A DNA stretch of 64,000 nucleotides from Panacibacter microcysteis (lineage in GTDB: Bacteria > Bacteroidota > Bacteroidia > Chitinophagales > Chitinophagaceae): the NCBI RefSeq assembly GCF_015831355.1, contig NZ_JADWYR010000001.1, forward strand, positions 992,001-1,056,000, written 5' to 3'. Under the pieces are notes generated by a model. It did no database searches. It saw only the letters and a program-made list of their open reading frames with translations, and had not been told where the DNA came from. The position numbers and the translations under genes are program-made. This document shows positions 50,862-60,192 of this stretch, piece by piece. The first letter of the stretch is position 1. Every line of letters begins with the position of its first letter.

Positions 50862-53192
50862 ATGTGGTACAAACTCGGGCAGTTTATTCTGAAGTACAGA
50901 TTGTTATTACTGGTTATTTTGCTTGCCGCTACCGTGTATATGGGTTACCAGGCAAGCCACATACAAATGGGTTACGATTTTGCAAAAGCCATACCTGTAG
51001 ATAACCCGAAGTACAAGGATTACATGGCTTTTAAACAAAAGTTTGGCGATGATGGCAATACAATGGTGCTGGGAATGGAAACCGATGAACTGTACACACC
51101 TGCTGTGTTTAATGCACTACACCAGCTGCAGCAGGACCTGAAGACTGTTGCCGGCGTAGAAGACATAATGGGCATACCGGATATTGCCACGCTTGTAAAA
51201 GAAGACTCCACCGAGAAGCTGTCTTTCAAAAAAATATTTCATGCGCCATACAGTAACCAGCCATTACTTGACAGCGACAAAAATGTGTTTTTAAATTACC
51301 CTTTCTACAATGGTAAGCTGTACAACGGCAGCACGAATGCGTCGCTTATGGCGGTACGGCTAAATAAGGATACGGCCAACAGTAAATCAAGAACAAGGCT
51401 GATCAACAACATCACCACGCAGGTAAAAAAGTTTGAAAGCGCTACCAAACTTACCGTGCATTTAAGTGGCCTGCCTTTTATAAGAACCAATGTTGCAGAC
51501 AGAATTCAAAAAGAAATGTATTGGTTTTTGATTGGCTCGCTGGTATTGTCTGCTATTACGCTGCTCATCTTCTTCCGCTCATTCAGTGCTATGCTGATGA
51601 GTTTGTTTGTGGTAATTATGGGTGTTGTGTGGAGCATGGGCACAATGGTGCTGTTTGATTTTAAGATTACATTACTAACAGCTTTGATTCCACCATTGAT
51701 CGTTGTAATTGGCGTACCCAATTGTATTTACTTTCTAAACAAATACCATACTTCTTACAAAGATACCAACGACAAAGAAAAAGCGCTGGTAACGATGGTA
51801 GGGAGAATGGGTGTGGTTACATTGTTTTGTAACATTGCCGCTGCCATTGGCTTTGCCGTATTTGCTTTAACAGAAAGTGCGCTGCTGAAGGAATTTGGTA
51901 TTGTATCAGGCATCAACATTATGATGTTGTTCATTATCTCACTCATTTTTATTCCCGCTGTGTTAAGCTTTTTACCGGCACCAAAAGCCAAGCATGTAAA
52001 ATACCTCGACAATAAAGTACTCGAAAAAATACTGGTAAAAATTGAGCACTGGACATTTAACCATGCAAAGGCCATTTATGCCGTAACAGGTGTTGTGCTG
52101 GTATTTTCTGTTATTGGTATAACCAAACTAAAAAGCGAAGGCTTTATAGTTGATGACCTGCCTAAGAATGATGCGGTTTATACAGACCTTAAATGGTTTG
52201 AGCAAAACTTTGATGGTATTATGCCATTAGAAATTACCGTGGAGGCCAACAAGAAGAATGGCTTACTGAGATCACTGGAGCCGATAGAAAAGATCAACGA
52301 ATTTTCGCAATACATTGCAGACAGGCCCGAGACATCAAGACCTTTATCTTTTGTGGAAGGACTAAAATTTGCCAAGCAGGCTTATTATGACGGTGACAGT
52401 GTAAACTACACCACGCCTACAGAGTTTGATATGCCGCTAATGGGCAAATACCTGAAGCAGGACAAGAAAGATACTGCCACAGCTAAAGGTGGCATGAATA
52501 ATATGCTGCGCAGTTTTATTGACAGTAATAAACAAACCGCCCGTATAAGTGTAAACATGAAAGATATTGGCAGTGCAAGGCTGCCGGTGTTATTAAAAGA
52601 ATTTGACTCTGTTGCCAAGGCAACGTTTGATACCTCAAAATACAAAGTAACATTTACAGGTACCAGTGTTACATTTCTCGAGGGCACAAGCTTTATCATC
52701 AATGGCTTAAAAGAAAGTATTATGTGGGCCTTCCTGCTTATTGCATTGTGTATGCTTTACCTTTTCAGGTCTGCAAGAATTTTGCTTTGTTCGTTAATAC
52801 CTAACCTGGTACCGCTGGTAATTACTGCGGGTGTAATGGGCTGGACGGGTATTGCGCTAAAACCTTCTACCGTATTAATATTCAGCGTAGCCCTTGGCAT
52901 TGTAATAGACGTAACCATACGGTTTCTTGTAAACTACAAACAGGAACTGCTACACTACAACTACAATGTAAAAGAAACATTGATCCAAACTATTCGCCAT
53001 ACCGGTATCAGTATCATTTACACATCACTCGTGCTGATAGCCGGTTTTATTATTTTTTGCATCAGTGAGTTTGGCGGCACAAAAGCATTGGGCTGGTTAA
53101 CATCTTTAACGCTGCTCGCAGGCACAATAACCAACCTGGTATTGCTGCCCGTGTTGATCCACTCACTTGTTAAAACAAAAAAGCCCAGGTAG
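50862..53192 (+). CDS. MMPL/RND-family membrane transporter
   Basis: 776 residues from the ATG at 50862; a TTG six bases earlier is possible. There are two homologous halves, each with a first helix (LKYRLLLLVILLAATVYMG; FNHAKAIYAVTGVVLVFSVIG), a large periplasmic loop and a bundle of five or six helices (YWFLIGSLVLSAITLLIFF; SIMWAFLLIALCMLYLFRS). This is the RND plan. The sterol-sensing-like half resembles MMPL proteins that export lipids or hydrophobic compounds. No membrane-fusion or TolC partner is next to it, which also favours MMPL over multidrug RND pumps. Confidence 0.9.
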   Translation: MWYKLGQFILKYRLLLLVILLAATVYMGYQASHIQMGYDFAKAIPVDNPKYKDYMAFKQKFGDDGNTMVLGMETDELYTPAVFNALHQLQQDLKTVAGVEDIMGIPDIATLVKEDSTEKLSFKKIFHAPYSNQPLLDSDKNVFLNYPFYNGKLYNGSTNASLMAVRLNKDTANSKSRTRLINNITTQVKKFESATKLTVHLSGLPFIRTNVADRIQKEMYWFLIGSLVLSAITLLIFFRSFSAMLMSLFVVIMGVVWSMGTMVLFDFKITLLTALIPPLIVVIGVPNCIYFLNKYHTSYKDTNDKEKALVTMVGRMGVVTLFCNIAAAIGFAVFALTESALLKEFGIVSGINIMMLFIISLIFIPAVLSFLPAPKAKHVKYLDNKVLEKILVKIEHWTFNHAKAIYAVTGVVLVFSVIGITKLKSEGFIVDDLPKNDAVYTDLKWFEQNFDGIMPLEITVEANKKNGLLRSLEPIEKINEFSQYIADRPETSRPLSFVEGLKFAKQAYYDGDSVNYTTPTEFDMPLMGKYLKQDKKDTATAKGGMNNMLRSFIDSNKQTARISVNMKDIGSARLPVLLKEFDSVAKATFDTSKYKVTFTGTSVTFLEGTSFIINGLKESIMWAFLLIALCMLYLFRSARILLCSLIPNLVPLVITAGVMGWTGIALKPSTVLIFSVALGIVIDVTIRFLVNYKQELLHYNYNVKETLIQTIRHTGISIIYTSLVLIAGFIIFCISEFGGTKALGWLTSLTLLAGTITNLVLLPVLIHSLVKTKKPR

Positions 53193-53260
53193 CAGCTAAC
53201 AATAAAAAGTCTTTTTAAAGCCACTGTTTTACAGTAGTATACTGGTTTCGCTCAAACAAG

Positions 53261-53268
53261 TACATTTG
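53261..53268 (+). promoter_or_regulatory. Candidate -7 box of hemJ
   Basis: TACATTTG matches TAnnTTTG exactly and ends 4 nt before the ATG at 53273, so a leaderless transcript is possible. No good -33 box was seen. Confidence 0.4.
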
Positions 53269-53272
53269 TTTT

Positions 53273-53821
53273 ATGTATGAATACCTGAAGGCATTACACA
53301 TCATTTTTGTGGTAACCTGGTTTGCAGGAATGTTTTATATACCACGTCTTTTTATTTACGCAACAGAAGCCGGGGAAAAACCGCCGGCGGAATGTAACAT
53401 ACTGCGTAGCCAGTTTGCTGTTATGATGAAGCGCCTCTGGTATGGCATTACATGGCCATCTGCCATACTCACTTTGGTTTTTGGACCAACAGTGATGTTT
53501 TACAACGGCTGGCAAAATATTTTACTGCAACCGGAAGGAAAATGGCTGCTTATCAAGCTGGTCTTTGTAGTCTTTCTCTATGCTTACCATTTCTCCCTGC
53601 ATGCTATTTTTAAACAGGAAATACGGGGTATTTATAAATATACTTCGCAGCAGCTTCGTATATGGAATGAGGTTGCCACCATATTCCTTGTTGCCATTGT
53701 AACGCTCGCTGTAGTAAAGCAGTCAGACAGTTTTCTTTGGTCGCTTGGTGGTTTAACGGGTTTTATCATAGTATTGATGAGTGCCATCAGGATCTACAAG
53801 ATCATCCGTTCAAAAAAATAA
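53273..53821 (+). CDS. hemJ: HemJ-like protoporphyrinogen IX oxidase
   Basis: 182 residues with about five membrane helices. The N-terminus YLKALHIIFVVTWFAGMFYIPRLFIY carries the conserved His of HemJ, and GKWLLIKLVFVVFLYAYHFSL carries the conserved Lys. HemJ oxidises protoporphyrinogen IX to protoporphyrin IX in the haem pathway. It is followed after 17 bp by the amidohydrolase gene, which may be co-transcribed. Confidence 0.88.
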   Translation: MYEYLKALHIIFVVTWFAGMFYIPRLFIYATEAGEKPPAECNILRSQFAVMMKRLWYGITWPSAILTLVFGPTVMFYNGWQNILLQPEGKWLLIKLVFVVFLYAYHFSLHAIFKQEIRGIYKYTSQQLRIWNEVATIFLVAIVTLAVVKQSDSFLWSLGGLTGFIIVLMSAIRIYKIIRSKK

Positions 53822-53838
53822 ATAAAACACATTATTGT

Positions 53839-55470
53839 ATGTATAAAATACTGGTAATTATACTGGCGGTATTGGTGGTCTCCTGCTCTTCTAAGACAAC
53901 TGTTGATCTTGTGGTGCACAATGCTGTTGTATATACCGTTGATAGCACCTTCTCAACGGCGGCCGCATTTGCCGTTAAAGATGGCAAGATCGTGGCAACA
54001 GGATCTGAAAAGGCAATACTGGACAAATATTCATCACCCAACATAGTTGATGCCGGTGGCAAAGCTGTTTATCCCGGCTTTATAGATGCACACGCACATT
54101 TTGTGGGTTACGGAGAATCTTTGTTTTCAGTAAACCTTTACGATGCACGCAGTTTTGATGAAGTAATAGCCCGGGTAAAAAAATTTGCAGCAGACAACCC
54201 GGGTGTACCGTGGATCCGTGGCCGTGGCTGGGACCAGAATAAATTTCCCGGCAAGGCCTTCCCTTCAAATGATTCATTAAACAAATACTTCCCAGATAAA
54301 CCGGTATTGCTGGAGCGTATAGATGGCCATGCCTCTATCGCCAATGCAAAGGCGTTAGAGCTTGCCGGCGTAAGGCCGGGGCAAACAGTTACGGGCGGAA
54401 CATTTGAAACAAAGAATGGAAAACTAACAGGTATATTAATAGACAACGCCGTAGAAGCCGTTGCTTCAAAAGTGCCTTACCCATCGCAGGCGCAGTTTGA
54501 AAGCTGGCTAACGGCTGCGCAAAAAAATTGCTTTGAGCAGGGCCTTACAACTATTACCGACTGCGGTCTTAGCTACCGTGCCGCTGAAATAATTGACACT
54601 TTACAAAAAGCCGGCAAACTGGATATGCGTTTGTACATTATGCTAAGCGATGATCCTGCAAACTATGCACAGTACCTGGCCAAAGGCCCATATAAAACAG
54701 ACAAACTTTACATAAGAGGTTTTAAAGTGTATGCAGATGGCGCGCTCGGCAGTCGCGGCGCATGCATGTTGCAACCATATACTGACAAGCCGGGCTGGTA
54801 TGGCTTTTTGCTAAATACACCGGCACATTACGATTCTGTTGCCGCCATGCTGGCAAACACAGATTTCCAGATGTGCACGCACGCCATAGGCGATAGCGCC
54901 AACCGTGCCATACTCAACATCTACAACAAATACTTAAAAGGAAAGAATGATAAACGCTGGCGTATCGAACATGCGCAGATCGTAAATCAAAATGATTTCA
55001 ACCTGTTTGGCAGCGCTTCGGTTATCCCTTCGGTACAGCCAACACATGCCACCAGCGATATGTATTGGGCCGCAGAAAGAACGGGCACAGAAAGATTAAA
55101 GGGCGGTTATGCCCTCAAACAGTTATTACAGCAAAATGGCTGGCTGCCACTGGGCACAGATTTCCCGGTAGAAGACATCAGCCCGTTTAAAACCTTTCTG
55201 GCTGCAGTGTTCAGAAAAGATGCCAAAAGCTTTCCTGCCGGCGGCTTCCAGATGGATAATGCGCTTACCAGGCAAGAAGCCATCCGCGGCATGACCATTT
55301 GGGCAGCTAAGGCCGATTTCCTCGAACAGGAAACCGGCAGTATTGAAGCAGGTAAAGTAGCAGACTTCATTATTCTCGATAAAGACCTCATGAAAGTAAA
55401 TGAGCAGGAAGTGCTGCAAACAAAAGTAGTGGCAACATATGCCGCAGGTAAAAAAGTTTTTGGTAAATAA
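53839..55470 (+). CDS. YtcJ-like amidohydrolase lipoprotein
   Basis: 543 residues from the ATG at 53839 (MYKILVIILAVLVVSCSS), a lipoprotein signal; the longer frame would extend into hemJ. Amidohydrolase family 3 motifs are PGFIDAHAHF (metal HxH), WIRGRGWDQNKFP, FKVYADGALGSRGA, CTHAIGDSANRAIL (His), RIEHAQIV (His) and PLGTDFPVE (Asp). The last part is the small beta-sandwich (GSIEAGKVADFIILD). It hydrolyses an amide or related bond in the periplasm or at the outer membrane; substrate unknown. Confidence 0.9.
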   Translation: MYKILVIILAVLVVSCSSKTTVDLVVHNAVVYTVDSTFSTAAAFAVKDGKIVATGSEKAILDKYSSPNIVDAGGKAVYPGFIDAHAHFVGYGESLFSVNLYDARSFDEVIARVKKFAADNPGVPWIRGRGWDQNKFPGKAFPSNDSLNKYFPDKPVLLERIDGHASIANAKALELAGVRPGQTVTGGTFETKNGKLTGILIDNAVEAVASKVPYPSQAQFESWLTAAQKNCFEQGLTTITDCGLSYRAAEIIDTLQKAGKLDMRLYIMLSDDPANYAQYLAKGPYKTDKLYIRGFKVYADGALGSRGACMLQPYTDKPGWYGFLLNTPAHYDSVAAMLANTDFQMCTHAIGDSANRAILNIYNKYLKGKNDKRWRIEHAQIVNQNDFNLFGSASVIPSVQPTHATSDMYWAAERTGTERLKGGYALKQLLQQNGWLPLGTDFPVEDISPFKTFLAAVFRKDAKSFPAGGFQMDNALTRQEAIRGMTIWAAKADFLEQETGSIEAGKVADFIILDKDLMKVNEQEVLQTKVVATYAAGKKVFGK

Positions 55471-55552
55471 TTTTTTGTAACGGGCATTTGGGCAGGTGGC
55501 ATCGCCTGTTGTGTCACTCACTTGTGCGTTCCGTTTTTATGGCGGCACCAGC
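55471..55552 (-). repeat. Dispersed intergenic repeat, copy 18 (core variant A, long form)
   Basis: Exact variant-A core at 55508-55525. The 5' flank (GCCATAAAAACGGAACGC) and 3' flank (AGGCGATGCCA) match copies 8 and 17. It begins directly after the amidohydrolase stop codon. Confidence 0.85.
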
Positions 55553-55681
55553 GTTCCGGTATGCCGGCTTCGTAAAGAATTTTTTTTCATATAGTGTTAG
55601 CCCGATGGGAGGCGCAGTTTTATGAAGCTGTTGGTAAAATAGCCGCATAATTGTACCCGGAACTGCCGAACAGCATTACCA

Positions 55682-55736
55682 GCCGTACAAGTGAGTGACA
55701 CAACCACAGCTCAATAGTATTACTACAGCCCGTTCC
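55682..55736 (+). repeat. Dispersed intergenic repeat, copy 19 (core variant A)
   Basis: Exact variant-A core at 55687-55704 preceded by CCAGCCGT. The 3' box is weaker (GCCCGTTCC, 55728-55736). Confidence 0.8.
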
Positions 55737-55904
55737 ATAATAACTTCATATACTGGTGGTTATATATCATTTATTGCCATATCAGCGCCGGTTTTTTGAG
55801 AAAAAGTAAAAAAAGCAGTTTTTTTTGAAAAAAATTTACCAGCCATTGTCTTTTTGGTGTGGTTTTTGTTTTATTTTTAGTAAGTTTTTTAAGGGTTTAG
55901 GGTT

Positions 55905-55942
55905 GAAAAAATTGCCCCGTTAGTCTTATCGGGGCTTTTTTA
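55905..55942. terminator. Bidirectional terminator
   Basis: A GCCCCG/CGGGGC stem (55914-55919 and 55930-55935) has a 10-nt loop, with A residues before and T residues after. It probably ends the multihaem cytochrome gene on the minus strand. Confidence 0.8.
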
Positions 55943-55969
55943 TGCCTGCACCTTATTGCTTACAGCAGT

Positions 55970-57190
55970 CTATTTACTTTTTAATAATGTTGTGTACTTC
56001 TTTGCCTCGTCTGCATAAATAGCTATGCGGTGAGATCTTATAACGGCGGGCGTTGCACCTGCTTTTCCTTCTTCTTCCACGGTAAGAAAATCTGATTGCT
56101 TAACGGGCATGTGACAATCTATGCAATTTGCTTTTAGTGTGGCCGCACTCAGTTGCTTCATGCTGCAAAAATGCTGGCTGTTCTCCGCGTGACAGGTAAG
56201 GCATTTGGCCGAGAATACTGCCGGCTGGTTACGCTGTTCTGTATGTGTATTATGGCAGGAACCACATTGCAGATCCTGTGTCATTATATAACATTTACTC
56301 GATGCCAGCAACCCATACTGGTTAAGATGAACATCTAACTGCTGGTTGGCCACCAGCGCATTTTCGGCAGCAGTGTGGGCCATCGTATCGCCCGGCCGGT
56401 ATCCAAATGCCGGATGATCATCCTGCCGCATACCGCCATGGCAATAGGCGCAAAGATCTACCTGTTGCTGCCGCTGCATGGTGGCCAGCCGCATGATGTG
56501 TTGTGGCTTTTTTTCTTCGGGGTGCTCTTCATGAAATTGTACATGCTCCAGTGCCGGCCCATGGCACCGTTCACACTGCACACCAAAGATCACCTGGTTA
56601 GGGTCTATGCGATCGGCAGAAACTGTGTGACCTGTATCTTTCGCATAGGTAGCATGACACTCGAGGCAACGGGTAGTAATGGGGCGGTTGAATGCAGGCC
56701 GGAAGGTTGAAAAACCCGGGCTGTTTACCCATGTACCGCTTGAGCGAAAGTAAGAAACCGGCAATTGTACAAAATGATCCTGCTGCCAGCTGATGTAAGA
56801 TTGCCCCCGCCTGCCAGACCCAATAACAGCATCCATTTTGCTGCGCCTTTCTTCTTTGCCGTTTTTATACCATGCCTGGTAAAAACCGCTATCGGTTTGC
56901 AGCATGGCCACCACATCGTAAAACGAATAAGCATAGGTATTCTGCCCGTTTGCAAAGCTGCCGGCAATCGTATTTTCTTCTGCAACATTTGAGGTATTGG
57001 CGTGACTGGTATGAGTGAAAGTTTCATAAACCTGTTCATGACACTTGCGGCATTGTTCAGACCCGGCAAAAGCCTTACCGTAATTATCCTTTATTTCGAT
57101 AGCAGGCTTACTGATGCATTTGGTCAGTAACGCAAGCGTTAGTACAATACAACAGATAAGAAGGGGTAGCTTCTTGAACAACAAATTCAT
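55970..57190 (-). CDS. Heptahaem c-type cytochrome
   Basis: 406 residues with an N-terminal hydrophobic segment ending LLTKC, possibly a lipobox. Seven CxxCH haem sites are visible: CRKCH, CLECH, CERCH, CAYCH, CGSCH, CLTCH and CIDCH. The haem arrangement resembles the cytochrome c554-like multihaem group. It should sit in the periplasm or on the outer membrane and pass electrons, perhaps from nitrogen or sulfur compounds. The gene stands alone and a perfect 21-nt palindrome lies 12 bp before its ATG, suggesting redox control. Confidence 0.9.
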   Translation of the reverse strand: MNLLFKKLPLLICCIVLTLALLTKCISKPAIEIKDNYGKAFAGSEQCRKCHEQVYETFTHTSHANTSNVAEENTIAGSFANGQNTYAYSFYDVVAMLQTDSGFYQAWYKNGKEERRSKMDAVIGSGRRGQSYISWQQDHFVQLPVSYFRSSGTWVNSPGFSTFRPAFNRPITTRCLECHATYAKDTGHTVSADRIDPNQVIFGVQCERCHGPALEHVQFHEEHPEEKKPQHIMRLATMQRQQQVDLCAYCHGGMRQDDHPAFGYRPGDTMAHTAAENALVANQQLDVHLNQYGLLASSKCYIMTQDLQCGSCHNTHTEQRNQPAVFSAKCLTCHAENSQHFCSMKQLSAATLKANCIDCHMPVKQSDFLTVEEEGKAGATPAVIRSHRIAIYADEAKKYTTLLKSK

Positions 57191-57202
57191 AGGCAGCCAG
57201 TT

Positions 57203-57223
57203 ATGATAAGGTCACCTTATCAT
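57203..57223. promoter_or_regulatory. Perfect 21-nt palindromic operator candidate
   Basis: ATGATAAGGT and ACCTTATCAT flank a single central base. It ends 12 bp upstream of the heptahaem cytochrome start. Size and symmetry fit a site for a dimeric regulator, for example of the Crp/Fnr type, but it does not match the FNR or CRP consensus. Confidence 0.55.
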
Positions 57224-57432
57224 ATACAATATAACCGACAACTGTGGTGATGTGCATGAAATAAGACGTATGAGTGTTTTTCTGCTACCAACAACGGTAT
57301 TTGCGAGATATCAGTATTTTTCAGATATGGGTTAGCGCAGACTGTTCCTGAGGTTGTAAAACTAATGGGGCCATTAAAAATAAAGCACATAGCCATTATT
57401 GAAGGCTTTCGCATATTGTTCTTTTGTATCCA

Positions 57433-57702
57433 TCAGAATGTTTCTTTAGTGTGTTTTTCCAGGAATTCCTGTATGGAATCGATATCGTAGAGGATGATCT
57501 TTTTCTCCGGCTGTGAGAACCTGATTTTGCCTTCATCCCTGAATTTCTGCAGGGTGGTTTTGCTTGCTATGCCAAGCAGATTCATTGCTTCTTCACCTGT
57601 CACCCATTTGCGCAAGGGAATATCCTGCTTTTCGCGGATGCGGGCGACGACCTGATCTATCAGGGCATAGAAGGCTTCATCCTGAAGGCAGATTACTTGC
57701 AT
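57433..57702 (-). CDS. Small HTH protein (excisionase/MerR-like HTH_17)
   Basis: 89 residues. The N-terminal half is helical (QDEAFYALIDQVVARIREKQD). WVTGEEAMNLLGIASKTTLQKFRDEGKIRFSQ is a winged-helix segment like those of excisionases and MerR-type proteins. The end YDIDSIQEFLEKH is typical for the group. It follows the subtilase gene by 9 bp on the same strand. Such genes are common on Bacteroidetes mobile elements; here it may regulate the pair or be a relic of an island. No integrase is visible. Confidence 0.8.
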   Translation of the reverse strand: MQVICLQDEAFYALIDQVVARIREKQDIPLRKWVTGEEAMNLLGIASKTTLQKFRDEGKIRFSQPEKKIILYDIDSIQEFLEKHTKETF

Positions 57703-57711
57703 TTGTGAGGT

Positions 57712-60192
57712 TTACATTGTGATTGAAACAGGAACGTTGATTTTTGCCTCAACTGGCGTGTATATATCAACTTCCTGTGCTGGGGTAATCAAGGAAACAA
57801 TTAGAGAATATCTTGCATTTTTCTCAACATTTCCCAAATGCTTTCGTTCTCTCCACCATCCCAAAACGGGGTAGACTGCAATTTTATTACATGTTGCAAT
57901 ATCTGCTGCATTACCTTCCCACACATCTGAATGAACAGCTCCCAAAACTCTGTTATTTGCACCAATAAGCCATCTCTCCGAACCGGCATCTCCGATAAAC
58001 TCGAATTCGTCTCTTTCAGAGGCTACGCTTATTCTTTTAACAAACTGTTCAGTTGTATCGTTGATGTTGCTGACATCAAATCTGAGTCCGTGAGATGCAT
58101 ATCTGTATCGATCTTTCCATCCAACTTCGCCCGGACCTGGTTCTACAAAATAACATAGTGTGATCTTCATTTTCACTTGCGTTGCTCCTAAACCCAGTAA
58201 TTCATCTTTAGGCCAGGGTAAATCGTAGAGATGCATATCGTTTGAAACTGGTCTATTGTCGTCATTAAATTTAAATGGCTGAATATATTCTTGTGCCACT
58301 AGTGTTAAAGTAGACCTACCGCAATAAAGTGCTTTGTTTAAGTCGGGCACACCAAACCCACACACTCTCATTAAATCATGTACACCCTTTTTTTGTTGTA
58401 CATCAAAACCAAACTGGCTAATTATTGTATCCGGCCATTCTGCCGAATGAACCATCAACGCCTTAACCGTTTCTGGCCAACAGTTTGGATATTCCGTTTG
58501 AATTTTTGCCGCCATCCATGCAGCTTTAGCGGAAGCAGCTGAGGTTGCAAAGATTGTATCAAACTGATTATTCTGAATATCAAATGATGTTGACAAAACA
58601 CTGAAATCCGGGAAATTTTCGTAGAGTCCGCCGTCGGGTGCTTTTCTGATATTTCCACCTTCCAGAACAATTTCAGGCTTGATGGGCCAACGGCTTTCCC
58701 AGAGACTCGAGCAAGTGCTGAACGGGGAAAGACCACGCAAAGGGGCGAGAGCACTATGACCATTAAAACTCGTGTCTAAAATAGCGGTCTTTTCTGTGTA
58801 GGCTCCAACAGTTAATGAGTTCCATGACTGAGCAGGATCTTGAATTGAACAGAGCAAGTTTGATGCTGGATAAGCATTCCACTCGCCTAAAGACTTCACG
58901 TTTCCCGCAGAAACAATGAATAATCGTCGCTCATCATCAACTTGCCCCGAAGTAATAGAGTCTATAGCAGCTGACCACGAAGTTGGTCGACCTTTATGAT
59001 CAATTTCATCAGAAGTGATCGCACAACAATATATTTGTTTATCATTTGGTGAACTGATTTCAGACCTGCTTATTGCTTGTTGTGTAATTGCGCCATACAA
59101 ATCGGGATCATTATTACCAACCGGAGGCAAAATTTTTACAGAACTTAATTTGTGGGTCAATAATATTGGTTGATCTGTCTGCAAGGCTTGCTCAAGATCT
59201 CCGTATCCAGATACTCCACCCATGAGTGTTCCATGACCGCTATCATCGGCAACACCCCAATCACGATTGTAAGCGTTACAATCATTATCATTCAATATAG
59301 GAGCCAAAAGTGGATGGCCATTATTCACTCCAGTATCAAGAATACAAACCTTTGTGTTGGACGCTTTAACTTCTATTCTTTGAATTAACTCTTCGACCCA
59401 TTCGGCTTGGGAAACATTGGGTTCATTTATCCAAAATGACGCCGCTTCTTTTGCTTTCCTTATTTCGGCTACGTGTCTACAAGACTCAATCAAATTCAAA
59501 AGTTTTGACCGGTCGGCCCTTATTAGGGAGACAATACGCTCAGGAAAATAAATAATTTTGTTTTCGAAAAATTCAATCGATAGAGTTTGACATATTTCTG
59601 CTGTTTCTGTAATTACACCGCGCTCTTCACCAACAATGGCTTTTAGCCATAATTCAACGTAGACATCATCATCCCCTGGAATCAGGGCTGGTGGATCAGT
59701 CCAAAAAGATTCAAGTATAGCTAATCTAACATCATCGATGCTTGTAACCAGAGGAAAATTCTTTGGCAATTTGCTTCTCTTGTCTACTTCATTTTTGAAT
59801 TTTCTAATTTTCCGTATGAAAAAATTTTCTTGGCCCTGAGGAATATAAACTGTTGCAAATGTTTGCTTAACACCGTCTTGCACCTTTTCCCGTACATTCA
59901 GCAATTTTACGCCGACCCTGATATCTTCAAGGCTCTTGGTTGCAAGATCACAGCCTGTACTGCTTCGAAATTCTATGTACGACCCGGTTTTTACTGGCAA
60001 GGATACTGCAGTTCTTTCGCTTCTAATTCTATCGGCTGTAGCCAAGATTCTATCAAACGAGTTAATAAGTCTATCACTATGAGATTGCCTGTCACGCTCA
60101 GGCAAATTAAGTTTTGATCCGTATCCTTTTATTTTATATTCTGTTGGAACGGCAACTGAAGGTAAGAAGAGTATAGGGTAGTTTTCGCTCAT
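57712..60192 (-). CDS. IetS-like subtilisin-family serine protease
   Basis: 826 residues, no signal peptide, so cytoplasmic. An N-terminal region of about 280 residues of unknown fold precedes the S8 domain: Asp286 in CILDTGVNNGHP, His320 in DDSGHGTLMGG, the oxyanion Asn431 in IVSAGN, and Ser551 in FATSAASAKAAW form a complete site. A beta-rich C-terminal region of about 200 residues follows. The ATG overlaps the stop of the AAA gene by one base (TAATG), so translation is probably coupled. The AAA-ATPase plus subtilase pair matches the IetAS anti-phage system; the ATPase likely restrains or triggers the protease. Confidence 0.85.
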   Translation of the reverse strand: MSENYPILFLPSVAVPTEYKIKGYGSKLNLPERDRQSHSDRLINSFDRILATADRIRSERTAVSLPVKTGSYIEFRSSTGCDLATKSLEDIRVGVKLLNVREKVQDGVKQTFATVYIPQGQENFFIRKIRKFKNEVDKRSKLPKNFPLVTSIDDVRLAILESFWTDPPALIPGDDDVYVELWLKAIVGEERGVITETAEICQTLSIEFFENKIIYFPERIVSLIRADRSKLLNLIESCRHVAEIRKAKEAASFWINEPNVSQAEWVEELIQRIEVKASNTKVCILDTGVNNGHPLLAPILNDNDCNAYNRDWGVADDSGHGTLMGGVSGYGDLEQALQTDQPILLTHKLSSVKILPPVGNNDPDLYGAITQQAISRSEISSPNDKQIYCCAITSDEIDHKGRPTSWSAAIDSITSGQVDDERRLFIVSAGNVKSLGEWNAYPASNLLCSIQDPAQSWNSLTVGAYTEKTAILDTSFNGHSALAPLRGLSPFSTCSSLWESRWPIKPEIVLEGGNIRKAPDGGLYENFPDFSVLSTSFDIQNNQFDTIFATSAASAKAAWMAAKIQTEYPNCWPETVKALMVHSAEWPDTIISQFGFDVQQKKGVHDLMRVCGFGVPDLNKALYCGRSTLTLVAQEYIQPFKFNDDNRPVSNDMHLYDLPWPKDELLGLGATQVKMKITLCYFVEPGPGEVGWKDRYRYASHGLRFDVSNINDTTEQFVKRISVASERDEFEFIGDAGSERWLIGANNRVLGAVHSDVWEGNAADIATCNKIAVYPVLGWWRERKHLGNVEKNARYSLIVSLITPAQEVDIYTPVEAKINVPVSITM

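Larger units (their letters stand above)
55471..55969. other. 499-bp convergent intergenic region
   Basis: No gene. It holds repeat copies 18 and 19 in outward orientation, an AT-rich stretch (about 55740-55910) and a bidirectional terminator (55905-55942). Confidence 0.6.

Noticed and set aside
57239-57252. Possible duplicate of the tRNA-Phe 3' end (CTGTGGTG) as an island boundary
   Set aside because: Only eight bases match and they are not flanked by further similarity; this is expected by chance.
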